The notes under the pieces: generated by a model
Seen by the model: only the letters and a program-made list of their open reading frames with translations
What the model was told of the DNA's origin: nothing
Databases searched by the model: none
Assembly: GCA_039621445.1 (NCBI GenBank)
Contig: CP154954.1
Coordinates: 77,944,073 to 78,008,072, forward strand
Source of the DNA: Euglena gracilis
Taxonomy: Eukaryota; Euglenida; Euglenophyceae; Euglenales
Reading direction: 5' to 3'
Length of the DNA stretch: 64,000 nt
Shown here: positions 18,398 through 28,340 of the stretch, one piece after another
Layout of the letters: each line of letters starts with the position of its first letter
How positions within the stretch are numbered: position 1 is the stretch's first letter
Program-made: the position numbers and the translations under genes

Positions 18398-21300
18398 TTC
18401 ACAATTTCGTTGTTCTATGTTACAGCGTGTTCCCCCCCTTCAGGATGTTGAGCAAATCTCCAAGTACACCAAGGATACCTGGAATGCTTTTCAATTTGGT
18501 CAATATCGAATTTTGAAACATTGGTTTTCAAAAATCGCCGATATGGCGGATTCTTTTGATTTGACCTTGCAAATTGATGCATTCTCCTCCAACGCGCATT
18601 CGCGATTACCGCGACATTGGTCGCAACATTCTAACGCTTTTGATAAGTTTTGGGGAGACACTATCCTATGGATGCATCCCCCCCTGAAACTTATCCCGCT
18701 TGTTGTAGATAAAATTTTCCAGGATCAAGCGCGAGGCGCATTACTTGTTCCTGTGAATCCCGAAGCGGAATGGTTTCAAAATTTGACTTATGTCACATTT
18801 TATTGGTGGGACCTACCAAACGACGTTCCTCTATTCGAGGATTTCCGTGGAGTGGTATTACCACCTTTTCAAGAAATCATTTTCCGTGTTTGTTTCTTTG
18901 ATGCTTTTCATGTTTCTCAATCTCCACCCCTGAATGTTAGTGTGTTGGATCATACCGACTATGTGGGAGCCGATACGGCTTTTGTCCATAATGCCGATAG
19001 GCATCACCGTTCGGAACCCCCTATGGTCGATATGACCCATAAACAGGTTTCCGCTGTCATTGAAAGTGCAGGACAGCATCCAAAATCAGCAGAATTCTGT
19101 ACGCGCATCAGTCGCGAATTTTCTGGTGTTTTGGAAAATCCTGTTTACGCTTGCGATATAGATCCCGCTATTCGCGGACCTTTTGGAGTTTGTAAGATAG
19201 AGCTTAAGGAAGGCGCAAAGCCAATGCATCGGAAATTTTTCCGTTGTTCCGGAGAAAGAGAGGTAGCTCTCAATGAAATGATTGAAAAGCTCATAGAGCG
19301 GAAGTGGATCATCCCTTCCAAGAGTGAATGGACCTCGCAAGCCTTTGTTGTTCCTAAGCCCCCAGACCCATCAGGTCAGAAAAAGTGGAGGCTAGTACTG
19401 GATTATCGGTACTTAAATTCACAGACTAAGGATGACCCATTCCCGTTACCTCTAATAGAGGACCTTATCACAAAACAAGCGGATAACCGCTTGTGGTCAA
19501 TCTTCGACCTGGAGGATGGTTTCCACCAAATGCATCTGGATCCCGATTCGCAAGCCTATACGGCTTTTGTAACATCCAAAGGTGTTTACCAATGGATGGT
19601 TTTACCAATGGGTGTTAAGAATGGACCGGCAATGTTTCAGCGCATGATCCAATGGGTATTACGGGATTTACCGTTTGCGCTGGTATACATTGATGATGTT
19701 TTGGTTGGTACCCCCCCTCCTTCAGCGAATACACACGAGAATATTCTCGACATTCACTATCGTGATGTTCGCGCGGTATTAGCCGCATTTCTCAAACACA
19801 GACTCTTTGTCAAAGGTGCCAAAATGCACGTATTTCGCGAAACGATAAAGTTTTGCGGTCACATTCTCAATAATGGCCAACGCCGAGCGGCGCCTAGCAA
19901 ACTAGAGGCCATTAAGAAATGGACACCTGAGGTCATCAAGACCATCACCCATTTGAAAGGATTTTTGGGATTAGCCCAATATTACGCGATTTACATGAAA
20001 GATTTCGCGAAAATCGCGGTACCTCTATCGAGGCAACTCAAAAATCGCGCACCCGAAAATACCAAAGTCAAATGGGACGCAGATATGCGTGAAGCTCTAG
20101 AGAGCATTAAAAAGCTAATGCTTGAAAATGTCGTACTCGACATCGCGGATCCCTACAAGCCTTATGTGCTAGAAGTCGATAGCGGCGATTATGCTGTAGG
20201 CGGAGTCCTAAGCCAGCATAACGCGGCTAACGAATTACGCCCTGTAGCATTCTTCAGTAGAAAGCCACAAGGTGAAGATGGCAAAGGCCAGGTCAAATTG
20301 AGTATCCGCGAGAAGGAAACGTACGCAATCGTACTTATTTTACAAAAATTCCGTAGCTGGGTCGCCAGCTCCTTGGTGCAAATACTGGTGTTGACTGACC
20401 ATGAGAGTCTTCAACACTGGTATACCGAGGATCTGAACAAAGCCATGTCATCCGTAGGCCGAAGGTGCCGATGGCATGAATTTTTGAGCCAGTTCAACCT
20501 AGTGGTTGTATATACCCCTGGCCATACACAAAAAGTAGCAGACCCGCTCAGTCGAGCACCTTGGCATTACCCCGGTAACCCGGATGAAGGTGATGCCACC
20601 TTTCATGGAAGCCAAGAGGCTGATGAATTTGCACGTCGATATGACGCAGTCGACGATATGTTGGATTCTTTTCCCATTTCATCGATTTTTCGTTCGTTGC
20701 CAGTCTCTCCTATACGGGGGAGAAGGCGGCGAGGCCGCACACCTGGTCCCCGTCGCATTACGCGATCTGAATCTCCTTCCCCCCTCTTCTTTCGCGAATG
20801 GGATTATTCCCATGACCCTGTATATAGCACGATAGTGCACAGACTGCGCAATGGCGAGGTTGTACATAATTATTCCCTTTCTCCTTTACGGTTGGTTTAC
20901 CGCGATGATGCGGGATATAAATATTGTATACCCCGTGACTTGGTTGATGAAGTACTTTTGTGTTATCACAACCAAGGTCACCCTGGGGCCCCCAAACTTC
21001 TTTCTTTGGTGGGTCGCAGGTACTGTACAACCCTGAAAGAAAACGATTTGCATTCGCGCTGCTTGCAAATTTCGCAACGGTGCCAAATTTGTCAAGCGGT
21101 GAAACCGCGCAGAGGTACCCCCCCTGGTACGCTTGACTTTTTTCCCGTACCCCCTGACATTTTTACGTCCCTCTGCATGGATTTTCTGGAATTAGAACCT
21201 TGCAAAGGATCAGACGGCAAAATTTACGATTATGTTTTTGTTGTCGTCTGTAGGCTGAGTGGTTACATAGTAGCCATTCCATGCCAAAAGGCAGGGTTGA

Positions 21301-21692
21301 CCGCGCAAATTTTAGCGCAAATATTTATGGAGAAGTGCATATGCCTAATGGGCTTACCGAATGAGATTGTCAGTGATCAAGATCATTTGATCTCCTCTCG
21401 ATTCTTCACAACCCTATGTGGTTTACTGGGAATCGAACAGCATTTTTCCATTATATATCGCCCTAAGGGCAATGGCCGCGCCGAGGCAGCAGTGAAAGCT
21501 GTTGTGAATATGCTCCGTCTTTCACTGGCTGATTCGCGCCAGGCCTGGGTCCAGGTTTTGCCATGGTCCCTCTTTTATATAAACACCCTACCGGGTTTAG
21601 TTTTACCCCACTCCCAAAGAAAATTGTGTTTGGGCGAGACCCCCCAGCAATTGGTGATATACCACCAGAGAGACCAGCTCGAAGTAGCGTAA
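18189..21692 (+). CDS. pol: GypB pol: methyltransferase-like domain, RT, RNase H, integrase (1167 aa)
   Basis: It overlaps the protease by about 200 bases in the +1 frame. Residues 125-200 resemble the methyltransferase-like domain of DIRS elements (LQIDAFSSNAHSRL, then WMHPPL at 162-166) but lack the Asn of the NPPY/F/W box. RT follows, with YIDD at 500-503. RNase H contains LEVDSGDYAVGGVLSQ. The integrase has an HHCC zinc domain (CYHNQGHPGAPK; CQICQ) and the DDE set: CMDFLELEPC, SDQDHL, RAEAAV. At about 21620 the frame shifts and this ORF runs out at 21692. All catalytic residues of RT, RNase H and integrase are present. Confidence 0.92.
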   Translation: MRLWRSPTPPRISRFPHIVRIPRISRLPHIVRIPRISRIPRYRASPMFGYMPNPPMPPPGLSPMDMNVDDSQFRCSMLQRVPPLQDVEQISKYTKDTWNAFQFGQYRILKHWFSKIADMADSFDLTLQIDAFSSNAHSRLPRHWSQHSNAFDKFWGDTILWMHPPLKLIPLVVDKIFQDQARGALLVPVNPEAEWFQNLTYVTFYWWDLPNDVPLFEDFRGVVLPPFQEIIFRVCFFDAFHVSQSPPLNVSVLDHTDYVGADTAFVHNADRHHRSEPPMVDMTHKQVSAVIESAGQHPKSAEFCTRISREFSGVLENPVYACDIDPAIRGPFGVCKIELKEGAKPMHRKFFRCSGEREVALNEMIEKLIERKWIIPSKSEWTSQAFVVPKPPDPSGQKKWRLVLDYRYLNSQTKDDPFPLPLIEDLITKQADNRLWSIFDLEDGFHQMHLDPDSQAYTAFVTSKGVYQWMVLPMGVKNGPAMFQRMIQWVLRDLPFALVYIDDVLVGTPPPSANTHENILDIHYRDVRAVLAAFLKHRLFVKGAKMHVFRETIKFCGHILNNGQRRAAPSKLEAIKKWTPEVIKTITHLKGFLGLAQYYAIYMKDFAKIAVPLSRQLKNRAPENTKVKWDADMREALESIKKLMLENVVLDIADPYKPYVLEVDSGDYAVGGVLSQHNAANELRPVAFFSRKPQGEDGKGQVKLSIREKETYAIVLILQKFRSWVASSLVQILVLTDHESLQHWYTEDLNKAMSSVGRRCRWHEFLSQFNLVVVYTPGHTQKVADPLSRAPWHYPGNPDEGDATFHGSQEADEFARRYDAVDDMLDSFPISSIFRSLPVSPIRGRRRRGRTPGPRRITRSESPSPLFFREWDYSHDPVYSTIVHRLRNGEVVHNYSLSPLRLVYRDDAGYKYCIPRDLVDEVLLCYHNQGHPGAPKLLSLVGRRYCTTLKENDLHSRCLQISQRCQICQAVKPRRGTPPGTLDFFPVPPDIFTSLCMDFLELEPCKGSDGKIYDYVFVVVCRLSGYIVAIPCQKAGLTAQILAQIFMEKCICLMGLPNEIVSDQDHLISSRFFTTLCGLLGIEQHFSIIYRPKGNGRAEAAVKAVVNMLRLSLADSRQAWVQVLPWSLFYINTLPGLVLPHSQRKLCLGETPQQLVIYHQRDQLEVA

Positions 21693-22110
21693 CCTGTGAG
21701 ACAAGGTTCTCTGAGGTAGAGTCTCTCAGAACTACTGTTCAGAAACGCATTACTGATATCCATTCTCAAAAGAGAAATAAATTTTTACAAGAATTCAAAT
21801 CACCTGGCTATAGTGCTGGTGATCGCGTATGGGTTCGGAATAGCCGAATCCGTATGCAGGCTTCCAAGCTAGACCCCCTCTGGCTCGGACCCTGTGAAAT
21901 CCTCGAACGCGTTGGTAACAGTGGCCGCTATAGGGTGGCACTGCCCAACGGGATCGAGGACGTTCACATGGATGATTTCAAGCCATATCTTTCCCCGCCT
22001 AATGGCAAAGCACTACCGTGCCTCTATTTCAAGCCCCGTTCCAAGTTACCCGAAACGGATGATTTTGTCGTGGACAAAATTCTCGATCACAAAATTGATC
22101 GAGCCGCAAC
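21563..22110 (+). pseudogene. pol: GypB integrase C-terminal domain with truncated chromodomain
   Basis: Continues the integrase after a -1 frame change near 21620 (VFGRDPPAIGDIPPERPARS). It includes the GPCEIL and DDFKPYLSPP blocks of the C-terminal domain. The chromodomain starts (DDFVVDKILDHKID) but stops after about 14 residues and runs into Arg/Gln-rich sequence. The rest of the chromodomain, complete in GypA, is missing. The continuing open frame to 22267 is out of phase with the better Pro-rich reading. Confidence 0.75.
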
Positions 22111-23454
22111 GATCGAGCGGCTTCGGAAGTTCCGCCATCGGAACCTTCAACACAGCCGCAACCGGCATCAGTACCCACAACGCAGCCGCAACCGGCAACG
22201 CCTGTTCCCCAGGGTATTCCTGGTGAGACACCGCCACCCGTCTTCGGGCGCGGTCGGCGTTACCTAGGTTCCAGCCTATCGGCTACTGCGGAACCATTTA
22301 TCCCTAAGGGATTTCAAGAGAGTCAATCTTCTGTCGCTACCTCTTCACCCCAGCCCGCTACTGCGGCACCCCCCACCAGCGCGATTGCGCAACCAACAAC
22401 TGTGCCCACCGCTATAGCGGTACAGCCAGCAGCCCCTGCCGCTTCACCCGAAACGGTGGAGGACAGTGAGGAGAGTGATGGTGAGAGCGGTGAAGACCGC
22501 ATGGAAGGCCTGGAAGACATATGTGCTGATGAACCTCAGCCATCAACCCTTCCACCAGTCCCAATGGGCTCCAGGACACCCCTTCCGCCTGAAGGAGATG
22601 TCAGCTCAGAGACGGAATCTCCTACATCCGAGGCCGAACGGCCACCGGTACCTCCGGTACCACCCCTCTCCTTACCCACAGTGCCAACGGCACCAACCCC
22701 GACAGAACCTGTCGCATCACCAACAATACCTACTGGTGTTTTAGGTGGTGTGTTACAGGGTCTGACCGCGGCGATGTCCGCAGTATCAGCAGTACTGACC
22801 CCTCGAGGCTCACCAGCCACATCCCCTCCCGAAACCCAAAGGGTTACTACGGCAGATAGCAGCTCAACAGCCGTACAGCCTACGGCTACAACTCCAATGG
22901 AGTTGGATGTCCCAGCAGCTAAACCAGCTGCACCAGCACCGCCAACGGCGGAAATGCAACCACCTCCTGCCAAACCGGCAGCATCGGCATCTCCTGCCAA
23001 ACCTGCAGCCCCGAAACCGCCAACGGCGGAGAGACCACTGCCTCCGGCAGACCCTCGGGAAGAACGCCGATATGGCAGGCATAAGAAGCCCAAGGCTAAA
23101 CCTTCAACCGAAGGCTGCAAGCCCGCTGAACAGCGGCGGGATGATGAGTCCCCACCTTCTGGTGGAGATGGCTCTGGCACAGGCCATAGGCCTACGATAC
23201 CCATGGCCAGCTATGTGGCTGCAACCTCTGAAGGCGCTAAGCGCAAACCCACAGTCAGATCGATAAGATCAAATGTCCCTCACGAGGCCGATGAGCCATT
23301 TTGGACTGAGGACGTATTGTCCAGAGTGGACCCCCTGAACACTCGCCAGGCTAGGATCAATATGATCCGCAATAGCAGTGACCCCTGGCTGAACAAGTGG
23401 ATTAAGCCCTTGTTCCACCGGGATCAACCCGGAATTTTCACAACCAGCACACTT
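22111..23454 (+). CDS. GypB accessory ORF, Pro/Thr/Ala-rich part
   Basis: One open frame from about 22100 (first ATG 22402), rich in Pro, Thr, Ala and Glu. It has repeated KPAAPAPPTAE-type units at about 22920-23040. An acidic patch (VEDSEESDGESGEDRMEG) sits near 22455. It resembles the GypA Pro-rich ORF in composition and position but hardly in sequence. It leads into WLNKWIKPLF, which aligns with LNRWIEPLF of GypA. It may be translated as a pol extension by frameshift or from a separate RNA. Confidence 0.6.
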
Positions 23455-24524
23455 GGCGTTTTTGGAATGCGAAGTCTCCAAGGGTATTAGCCCAATATTT
23501 TGGAGGAAATTTCGTACTGGATTTCCAGGATAACGATCCACTACTGTGGTTATGTACAGCATGCCATAGGCTACGAAACGACATGCCCGCAGTGCATATC
23601 TGCACACGCAACCCGAATAGCATAAGCTTCCACCATGATGCATATGTGCGCAATTGCGCAGCACCGGTTTGTGGCGATTGCCTACTGACATGGTCCAATA
23701 TGGACAATTTCCGCTGGACGGAAAACGATTATGACAAGGACATACCTGTCCGTTGCATCAACTGCCTACAGGCAGAATTTTGGTTACCTGCCACTGGCGG
23801 TATGACTAGAGTCATACCAGAAAATGAAGACCATCTGGTCAAATTCAAGCAGGACTATAAGTCCCAAATCAATTTCTACCAGTTCAAGAAGTTTAAGGCT
23901 GTACACAGCTACCGCACAGGCGGAATCGCCAAAGATTTTCATCTTGACAGCGCAGCTGTCCGACTCGCAGTCGAGTCAGCAGGCAAGGCCAAAGTGCCAT
24001 ACATTTTTCAAGACTCCGATTGGGACAGGGTGATATACCCACTTTTCACGGCACAAAGCCTGCCAAACCGACCGAATTTTACCTTTTTGTTGCCCGAATA
24101 CCCCCCTGAGGCCTATAAAATGGAATTTACCGATTGGGTAAGAGAAGTTTTAAGGCCATTCACCATCCGAGCGCGAGTCGCAGGTTGGCACACCAAGGCA
24201 GATCCTGCCGTTTTTCCGGGGAAACCCCCACAGGTTCAATGCAACCATCCCCGCCTAAATTTTTGAATCTGGCCGGCAATGTTGCCACTTTTCTTCTGGG
24301 ATAACCTCCAGAACTTTCTTCACCGAGAAGCCAACAGGCTTGGAGTACGATTACCCGATGGGTATACACAAAAATGGGAATATCCCGACTTTGATGTTGA
24401 TGAGCCTGAAAGGCAACTTGTAAATTTCGAACCTCCGATACTGGAGATAGTGGAATCTCCTGAAGGAGATTACGTTCGGGAGATCAGACCACCGACTCCC
24501 AGGAAATGGCCATCTGTGCCATAG
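23455..24524 (+). pseudogene. GypB accessory ORF, Cys/His-rich C-terminal part, two frame breaks
   Basis: Homologous to the 341-residue GypA protein. A frame change near 23455 leads into SPRVLAQYFGGNF and LCTACHRL. The main frame (23583-24266) carries VHIC, FHHDAYVRNCAAPVC and RCINC in GypA-like spacing, plus the shared VLRPFT segment. A second frame change near 24265 leads to FWDNLQNFL and YPDFDVD, matching FWEKLQWFL and APDFDYK of GypA. Similarity concentrated on Cys, His and aromatic positions implies past selection on the protein. Function unknown. Confidence 0.7.
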
Positions 24525-25346
24525 ATACCCCAGGCTTACAGGCCACAGGTCCATGGACCCTGTTCTGACCTTTCCATCAGGCCTATAGGCCCTGTATTCG
24601 GTATCTATCCCAGGCACATCTGCCAATATGTATTTTTACTTTACATATTACCCCCTCTCTTTTGGGCTACTTCCCGTCTATCGAGGTATATGCCTCTGGG
24701 GATACCCCATCGACAACATCGTGTCCGAGCAGCGCTGTGAGGCCTTCTCCTAGCGGTATATGCCGCCAGTAAGAAGACACACAGCGTACAGCACGCACAC
24801 CGTAATAATAGCCCCCAACTTGTTACTTTTCGGCTATAAGGCCACATAAGACTGCCAGACAGCAAAACTTCTGCTAAGGTCTTTTGACCAGCCCCCACTC
24901 CTCTCTCCTTTACCCCCCTGGGCAAAATATCGCTGTCGCCGGCAGTTGGTTTTGTAAATAGGTCTTTCTCCCTGGTCAGATATGACTGGCCAGGTGCCCC
25001 CTCCTTCCACACCCCACCCTTCAATCTTTTCCGATTATGGAATGAGACCTCCCCGCGTGTCAAGACACACCCCAAACTGGGTGGATGGGACTTTCTGGAA
25101 TGGAAACCTTCCAGCCCCATTTCCCAATGGGCTCTTCCGCTTCCACCCCTTTGCCGCAATAAGTAGGCACCGCATAAGCGGTTAACCACTTTTGCGCGTT
25201 TTTGCGTTATTTCGCAATTTCCTTCCCACACCCCTGGTGACAGGAGAACCAAAAGCCGCAAACGGCCCTGTGACAGGTCCCCGTCCCCAGGACTGTGTCC
25301 GGCATTCCGACTGGCCTGGTCCAGTAGGGAAATCGGGCATAGCCCT
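24525..25346 (+). other. GypB 3' non-coding region, conserved with GypA
   Basis: No ORF of note. Shares ordered blocks with 5959-6954 of GypA, including GCTGTCGCCGGCAGT (24930) and the CCCAAACTGGGTGGATGGGA block (25070). Blocks rich in short hairpins alternate with unalignable sequence. Confidence 0.6.
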
Positions 25347-25356
25347 GGGAGGGGGA
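25347..25356 (+). promoter_or_regulatory. GypB polypurine tract
   Basis: GGGAGGGGGA directly before the 3' LTR, identical to the GypA tract. Confidence 0.88.
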
Positions 25357-25785
25357 TGTGTACCAGGCAGCCGTAAGGCCATGGTACTGTGTATGTAGGT
25401 ATAAGCCTACGGCCAGATATAGCTCTGAGCCCCATACACAGTACTATGCCTGGTGGTATTCCTACAGATGGCCAACGGCCTGAATTAGGAATACCAAAGC
25501 CTAATTCTGGTTCTCCTCTCCACAGGTGGTATTGTTTTCTTTCCATTTTGTCTTTGCAAGACTTGATTTCCAAGTTTGCTTTTTCACGTTTTGAAGTCCT
25601 GAAAGGACACTTGTCACTTTCCTGGTCCGTAGCCCATAGGGCTTCTACCCTGTCTTGTGCTCTGCCTCTTAATTGGGGAAAAGGGCGAAAAACGTTTTTT
25701 ATATTCTTTTCAATTTTTCCTGTTACTCCAACTTTTTGCTTTTGCGCACCAAAGGGCGAAAGCGAGGAATGGTTGGACGTACACT
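25357..25785 (+). repeat. GypB 3' LTR
   Basis: Starts TGTGTACCAGGC and ends GTACACT. About eleven differences from the 5' LTR, some in an A/T-rich stretch near 25690. Followed by the GGTAC duplication at 25786-25790. Confidence 0.93.
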
Positions 25786-26369
25786 GGTACCTCTGCGGGG
25801 TTTTACCGCTTGACAAATTTGACACCGTTGCGCTATTCGCAAACAGCGTGAGTAAAGCTCTTTCTCGCTCAGGGTTGTGCAGTACCTGCGGCCCACCAAC
25901 GAAAGAAGTTTTGGGGCCCCAGGGTGACCGTGGTTGTGATAGCATGAAATCACATCATCTACCAGGTCCTGGGGGATACAATATTTGTAACCTGATTCAT
26001 TGCGAAAAATCAACCGTAAAGGTGAAAGAGTGTAATTGTCCGGAACTTCGCCATTACGAAGTCTGGTGACAATGGTGTCATACACCGGATCACAACTGTA
26101 ATCCCATTCGCTAAAGAACAGTGGGGAAGGGGACTCCGTGCGCGTAATACGCCGGGGTCCGGACGTCGGCGCCTTCCCCGCACTGGTGCGACCAGGAATA
26201 GTTGTGAAACGGGAAAAGAATCCAAAAGATTGTCTGCAGCGTCGTTTCGACGTGCGTATTCGTCAGCATCCTGACTGCCATGAAAAGTCGTGTCTCCCTC
26301 ATCCGGGTTCGCAGGGTAATACCAAGGGGCCCGACTGAGCGGAGCCGCTACTTTTTGTGTGTGACCAGT
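25786..26369 (-). pseudogene. pol: GypA end of RNase H and integrase N-terminal zinc domain (displaced 5' piece)
   Basis: Minus-strand frame 26085-25723 carries the HHCC zinc domain (CYHNHGHPGAPK; CQICQAV), closely matching GypB pol. Frames further right give the linker after RNase H. Homology to GypB stops near 26369, in the codons matching the HTQKVADPLSR region. The left break at 25790 joins 11987 once GypB is removed. Everything upstream (gag end, protease, RT) is lost or replaced. Confidence 0.82.
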
Positions 26370-26893
26370 TTCCCGAACGATGTTGTTTTTGCCCAGCCTT
26401 CACTCCCGGGGGTCCGTGTGTTTCTGGTGCCTTCTTGAATTTTCGGAATTTTCTTCAATTCCTTCCCCTTAATCCCAATTGAGCGCGCACTGCAAGATGG
26501 CCATACTGAGTCAAAGAGTTCAGGTTTTTTGTCACCTGAAACAAAATGCACAATTCTGGGGCTTTTGCCTGGGAAATTAGGAACAGAGAATCTTAATTCG
26601 TCTGGTTTCGTTTGCCAGCGCCCCCCGCCGCCAACACCCCCTTCCCTGACCGCTTGCGTACCGCCTTCGGCAATACACAAACGGTGGGGTGAGGAGATAT
26701 TTGTCGAGTTTTTTTTTTGCAAGGGGGGGGGGCGGATTATTGTACATTGTACAAAGGCCGGGTCAGGTTTCCTTAAAGCTCGTTGAATGGCAAGTGGCAG
26801 TGACCTCGGGGCAGTTTCACACCAGTCAGATGGTACGCTGATAAAGGTCACACTGGGGTGCATCCCCTCCCATGAGCCACAACTAGGGCTCAT
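26370..26893 (-). pseudogene. Second copy of the M2 upstream coding segment, partial
   Basis: Minus-strand frame 26893-26348 repeats the peptide beginning FVSGDKKPELFDSVW found at the N-terminus of M2. It diverges after EGTRNT, where M2 continues into the methyltransferase-like part. Similarity to 29455-29700 is nearly perfect over about 240 bp, including the non-coding side with GGCGGGGGGCGCTGG. The sharp divergence point suggests a duplicated exon or recombination junction. Confidence 0.5.
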
Positions 26894-27330
26894 AGTGAGC
26901 TAATCTAGGGGCATCATAGTGGGAGCCACAACCAATGCCAACACTTGGCATCCACAACCTCCAAGCCTCAACTCCATCAAGGAGGGGCATTGAAGGGGGA
27001 GCCACCACCAGAATACATCATAGCATCCCACCCTGCAAGCCTCAACTCAAATTAACAAAATGAGGGGCATTGAGGGGGAGCCATCACCAGACAAAACTGC
27101 AAATTGTGGTGAACCTGATGCCGACCAGGTACCAATGGTGCATCGCATGGTTGGCACAAATTGCAACGAATTGTCCAGTGAACGTCGTCGGGAAGGAGGG
27201 GAGGGGCCAGGGGTATCACACCAGGTGAACCACAACTGGGCTTGAAGGGCATCCCGAGGAGAAAAGGAGCCTCGATTACAAGCTGTGGGCAGCCAATGCA
27301 CCACACCCAATGACCCCAATGACCTCAACC
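26880..27330. repeat. Degenerate tandem repeat with a GAGGGGCATTGA core
   Basis: Units of about 100 bp with CAAGCCTCAACTC, GAGGGGCATTGA and GGGGGAGCCA in that order recur at about 26960-27000 and 27030-27085; a looser copy follows. No gene seen. Confidence 0.5.
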
Positions 27331-27334
27331 CAGC

Positions 27335-28081
27335 TCAACTCCAATCGAAATAGAGACGAGCTGCACGACGTTGTTGCCTTCTCCTGCAACTTTTTGTTTT
27401 TTTGAATGTCCCATCCAACTCTTCTGGTGTGTAGCTTTTGTTTGGCTGCAAAAACTCTTTGTTTTCATAGTCACCTTGTACATAATAAGCCCACAAGCCC
27501 CATTTGATCCCAGCACAAAACTGACCATCATCCAACTCAAACACTTTAGTCCCAGGTGGGTAAAAATAACTTCTGATGACAAAATCTTGAATGATCTTCC
27601 ACCAGTTAGTGCTTCTCCAATCTGGCAGAACCAAAATGGCCTCCGCCTTGTCTTCAATCACCTTCTTGATGGTCTTCTCCAGTGCACTGTAAGGGGGATT
27701 CATCCACAGAAGTCCAGTGCCTGGCCCCCAATTGGCCCCAAAGGCATCTGGAACTTCACCCCCATTGCCAAACCATCTTGCCATCCTTGTGTTCTTGTCA
27801 TCTGCAAATACATCAATGTCTGGTCGTGGCAGCCGCAATCTCATCAAAATGTCTCTGACAATTCCTTCTCTTACTGCATATCTTTCAGACACCCAGTGCC
27901 TGGGGCCTGTTCCTTTGGAAGCTGCAGATGCAATTGAAATACCTTTTGAGATTGCCAAATCTGTCCCAGAATCTTCATCATCTGAATCTTCAAATTGTCT
28001 CCTTTTCTGGGTGCTACAGTCTTCCGGCCTTCCCTGACTTTTGGCCTCATGGCCACCTTGCAGTCCTTGGCATCTTTTCAT
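27335..28081 (-). CDS. M1: DNA adenine methyltransferase-like protein (248 aa)
   Basis: Intact frame from ATG. After a charged N-terminus (EDSDDEDSG), the core runs from about residue 68 to 190 with DIDVFADDKNTRMARWF and LLWMNPPYSALEKTI. NPPY at 128-131 is the catalytic-type box of N6-adenine methyltransferases. AILVLPDWRSTNWW follows, as in the DIRS methyltransferase-like domain. A separate SAM-binding FxGxG motif is not obvious. The C-terminus is basic (KKTKSCRRRQQRRAARL). It is the most complete of the three copies and the only one with Tyr in the box. Activity cannot be judged; 'methyltransferase-like' rests on the NPPY box and family resemblance. Confidence 0.6.
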   Translation of the reverse strand: MKRCQGLQGGHEAKSQGRPEDCSTQKRRQFEDSDDEDSGTDLAISKGISIASAASKGTGPRHWVSERYAVREGIVRDILMRLRLPRPDIDVFADDKNTRMARWFGNGGEVPDAFGANWGPGTGLLWMNPPYSALEKTIKKVIEDKAEAILVLPDWRSTNWWKIIQDFVIRSYFYPPGTKVFELDDGQFCAGIKWGLWAYYVQGDYENKEFLQPNKSYTPEELDGTFKKTKSCRRRQQRRAARLYFDWS

Positions 28082-28104
28082 GGTACGCCTACTCTATGAA
28101 CTCT

Positions 28105-28340
28105 TTGTGTTTTCTGAGTGTCTCCTTGTACCCACAGGGGGTCAAACTTGAAAACTTTTATTTTCCAGCAGCACTCACTTTCCTTCAGCATAGCACAAAC
28201 CAAGACTTGAAATCTTCATCTGGCGCTCAGGCCTTCCAGGAGTCAAAGAGTTCAGGACAGTTGCAGCTGCAAAAAAAGAAATTTTGTAATTAGGATAGGC
28301 GCCTCCTAATTCAATTTTGGGTTTTTAAATTTTAAACCTG
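28105..28340 (-). repeat. Leader repeat upstream of M1
   Basis: Near-identical to 30925-31187 upstream of M3. On the minus strand it starts TGTGGGCGGCGCCAGG and ends CAAAGAGTTCA, a TG...CA pair like LTR ends. Both copies also encode CCWK and KVFKFDP in one frame, so it may instead be a 5' exon. Confidence 0.5.

Larger units (their letters stand above)
11988..25785 (+). mobile_element. GypB: full-length Ty3/Gypsy LTR retrotransposon (13.8 kb) inserted in GypA integrase
   Basis: Both LTRs (11988-12417, 25357-25785), a primer-binding site, a polypurine tract and a perfect 5-bp target duplication are present, so the ends are exact. Inside are gag, zinc-knuckle gag, protease, RT-RNase H-integrase and an accessory ORF. 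Nearly 14 kb is long for a Ty3/Gypsy element; the extra length comes from the coiled-coil gag part, a methyltransferase-like domain before RT, and the accessory ORF. A few frame breaks and a truncated chromodomain suggest this copy is not active. Confidence 0.95.
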
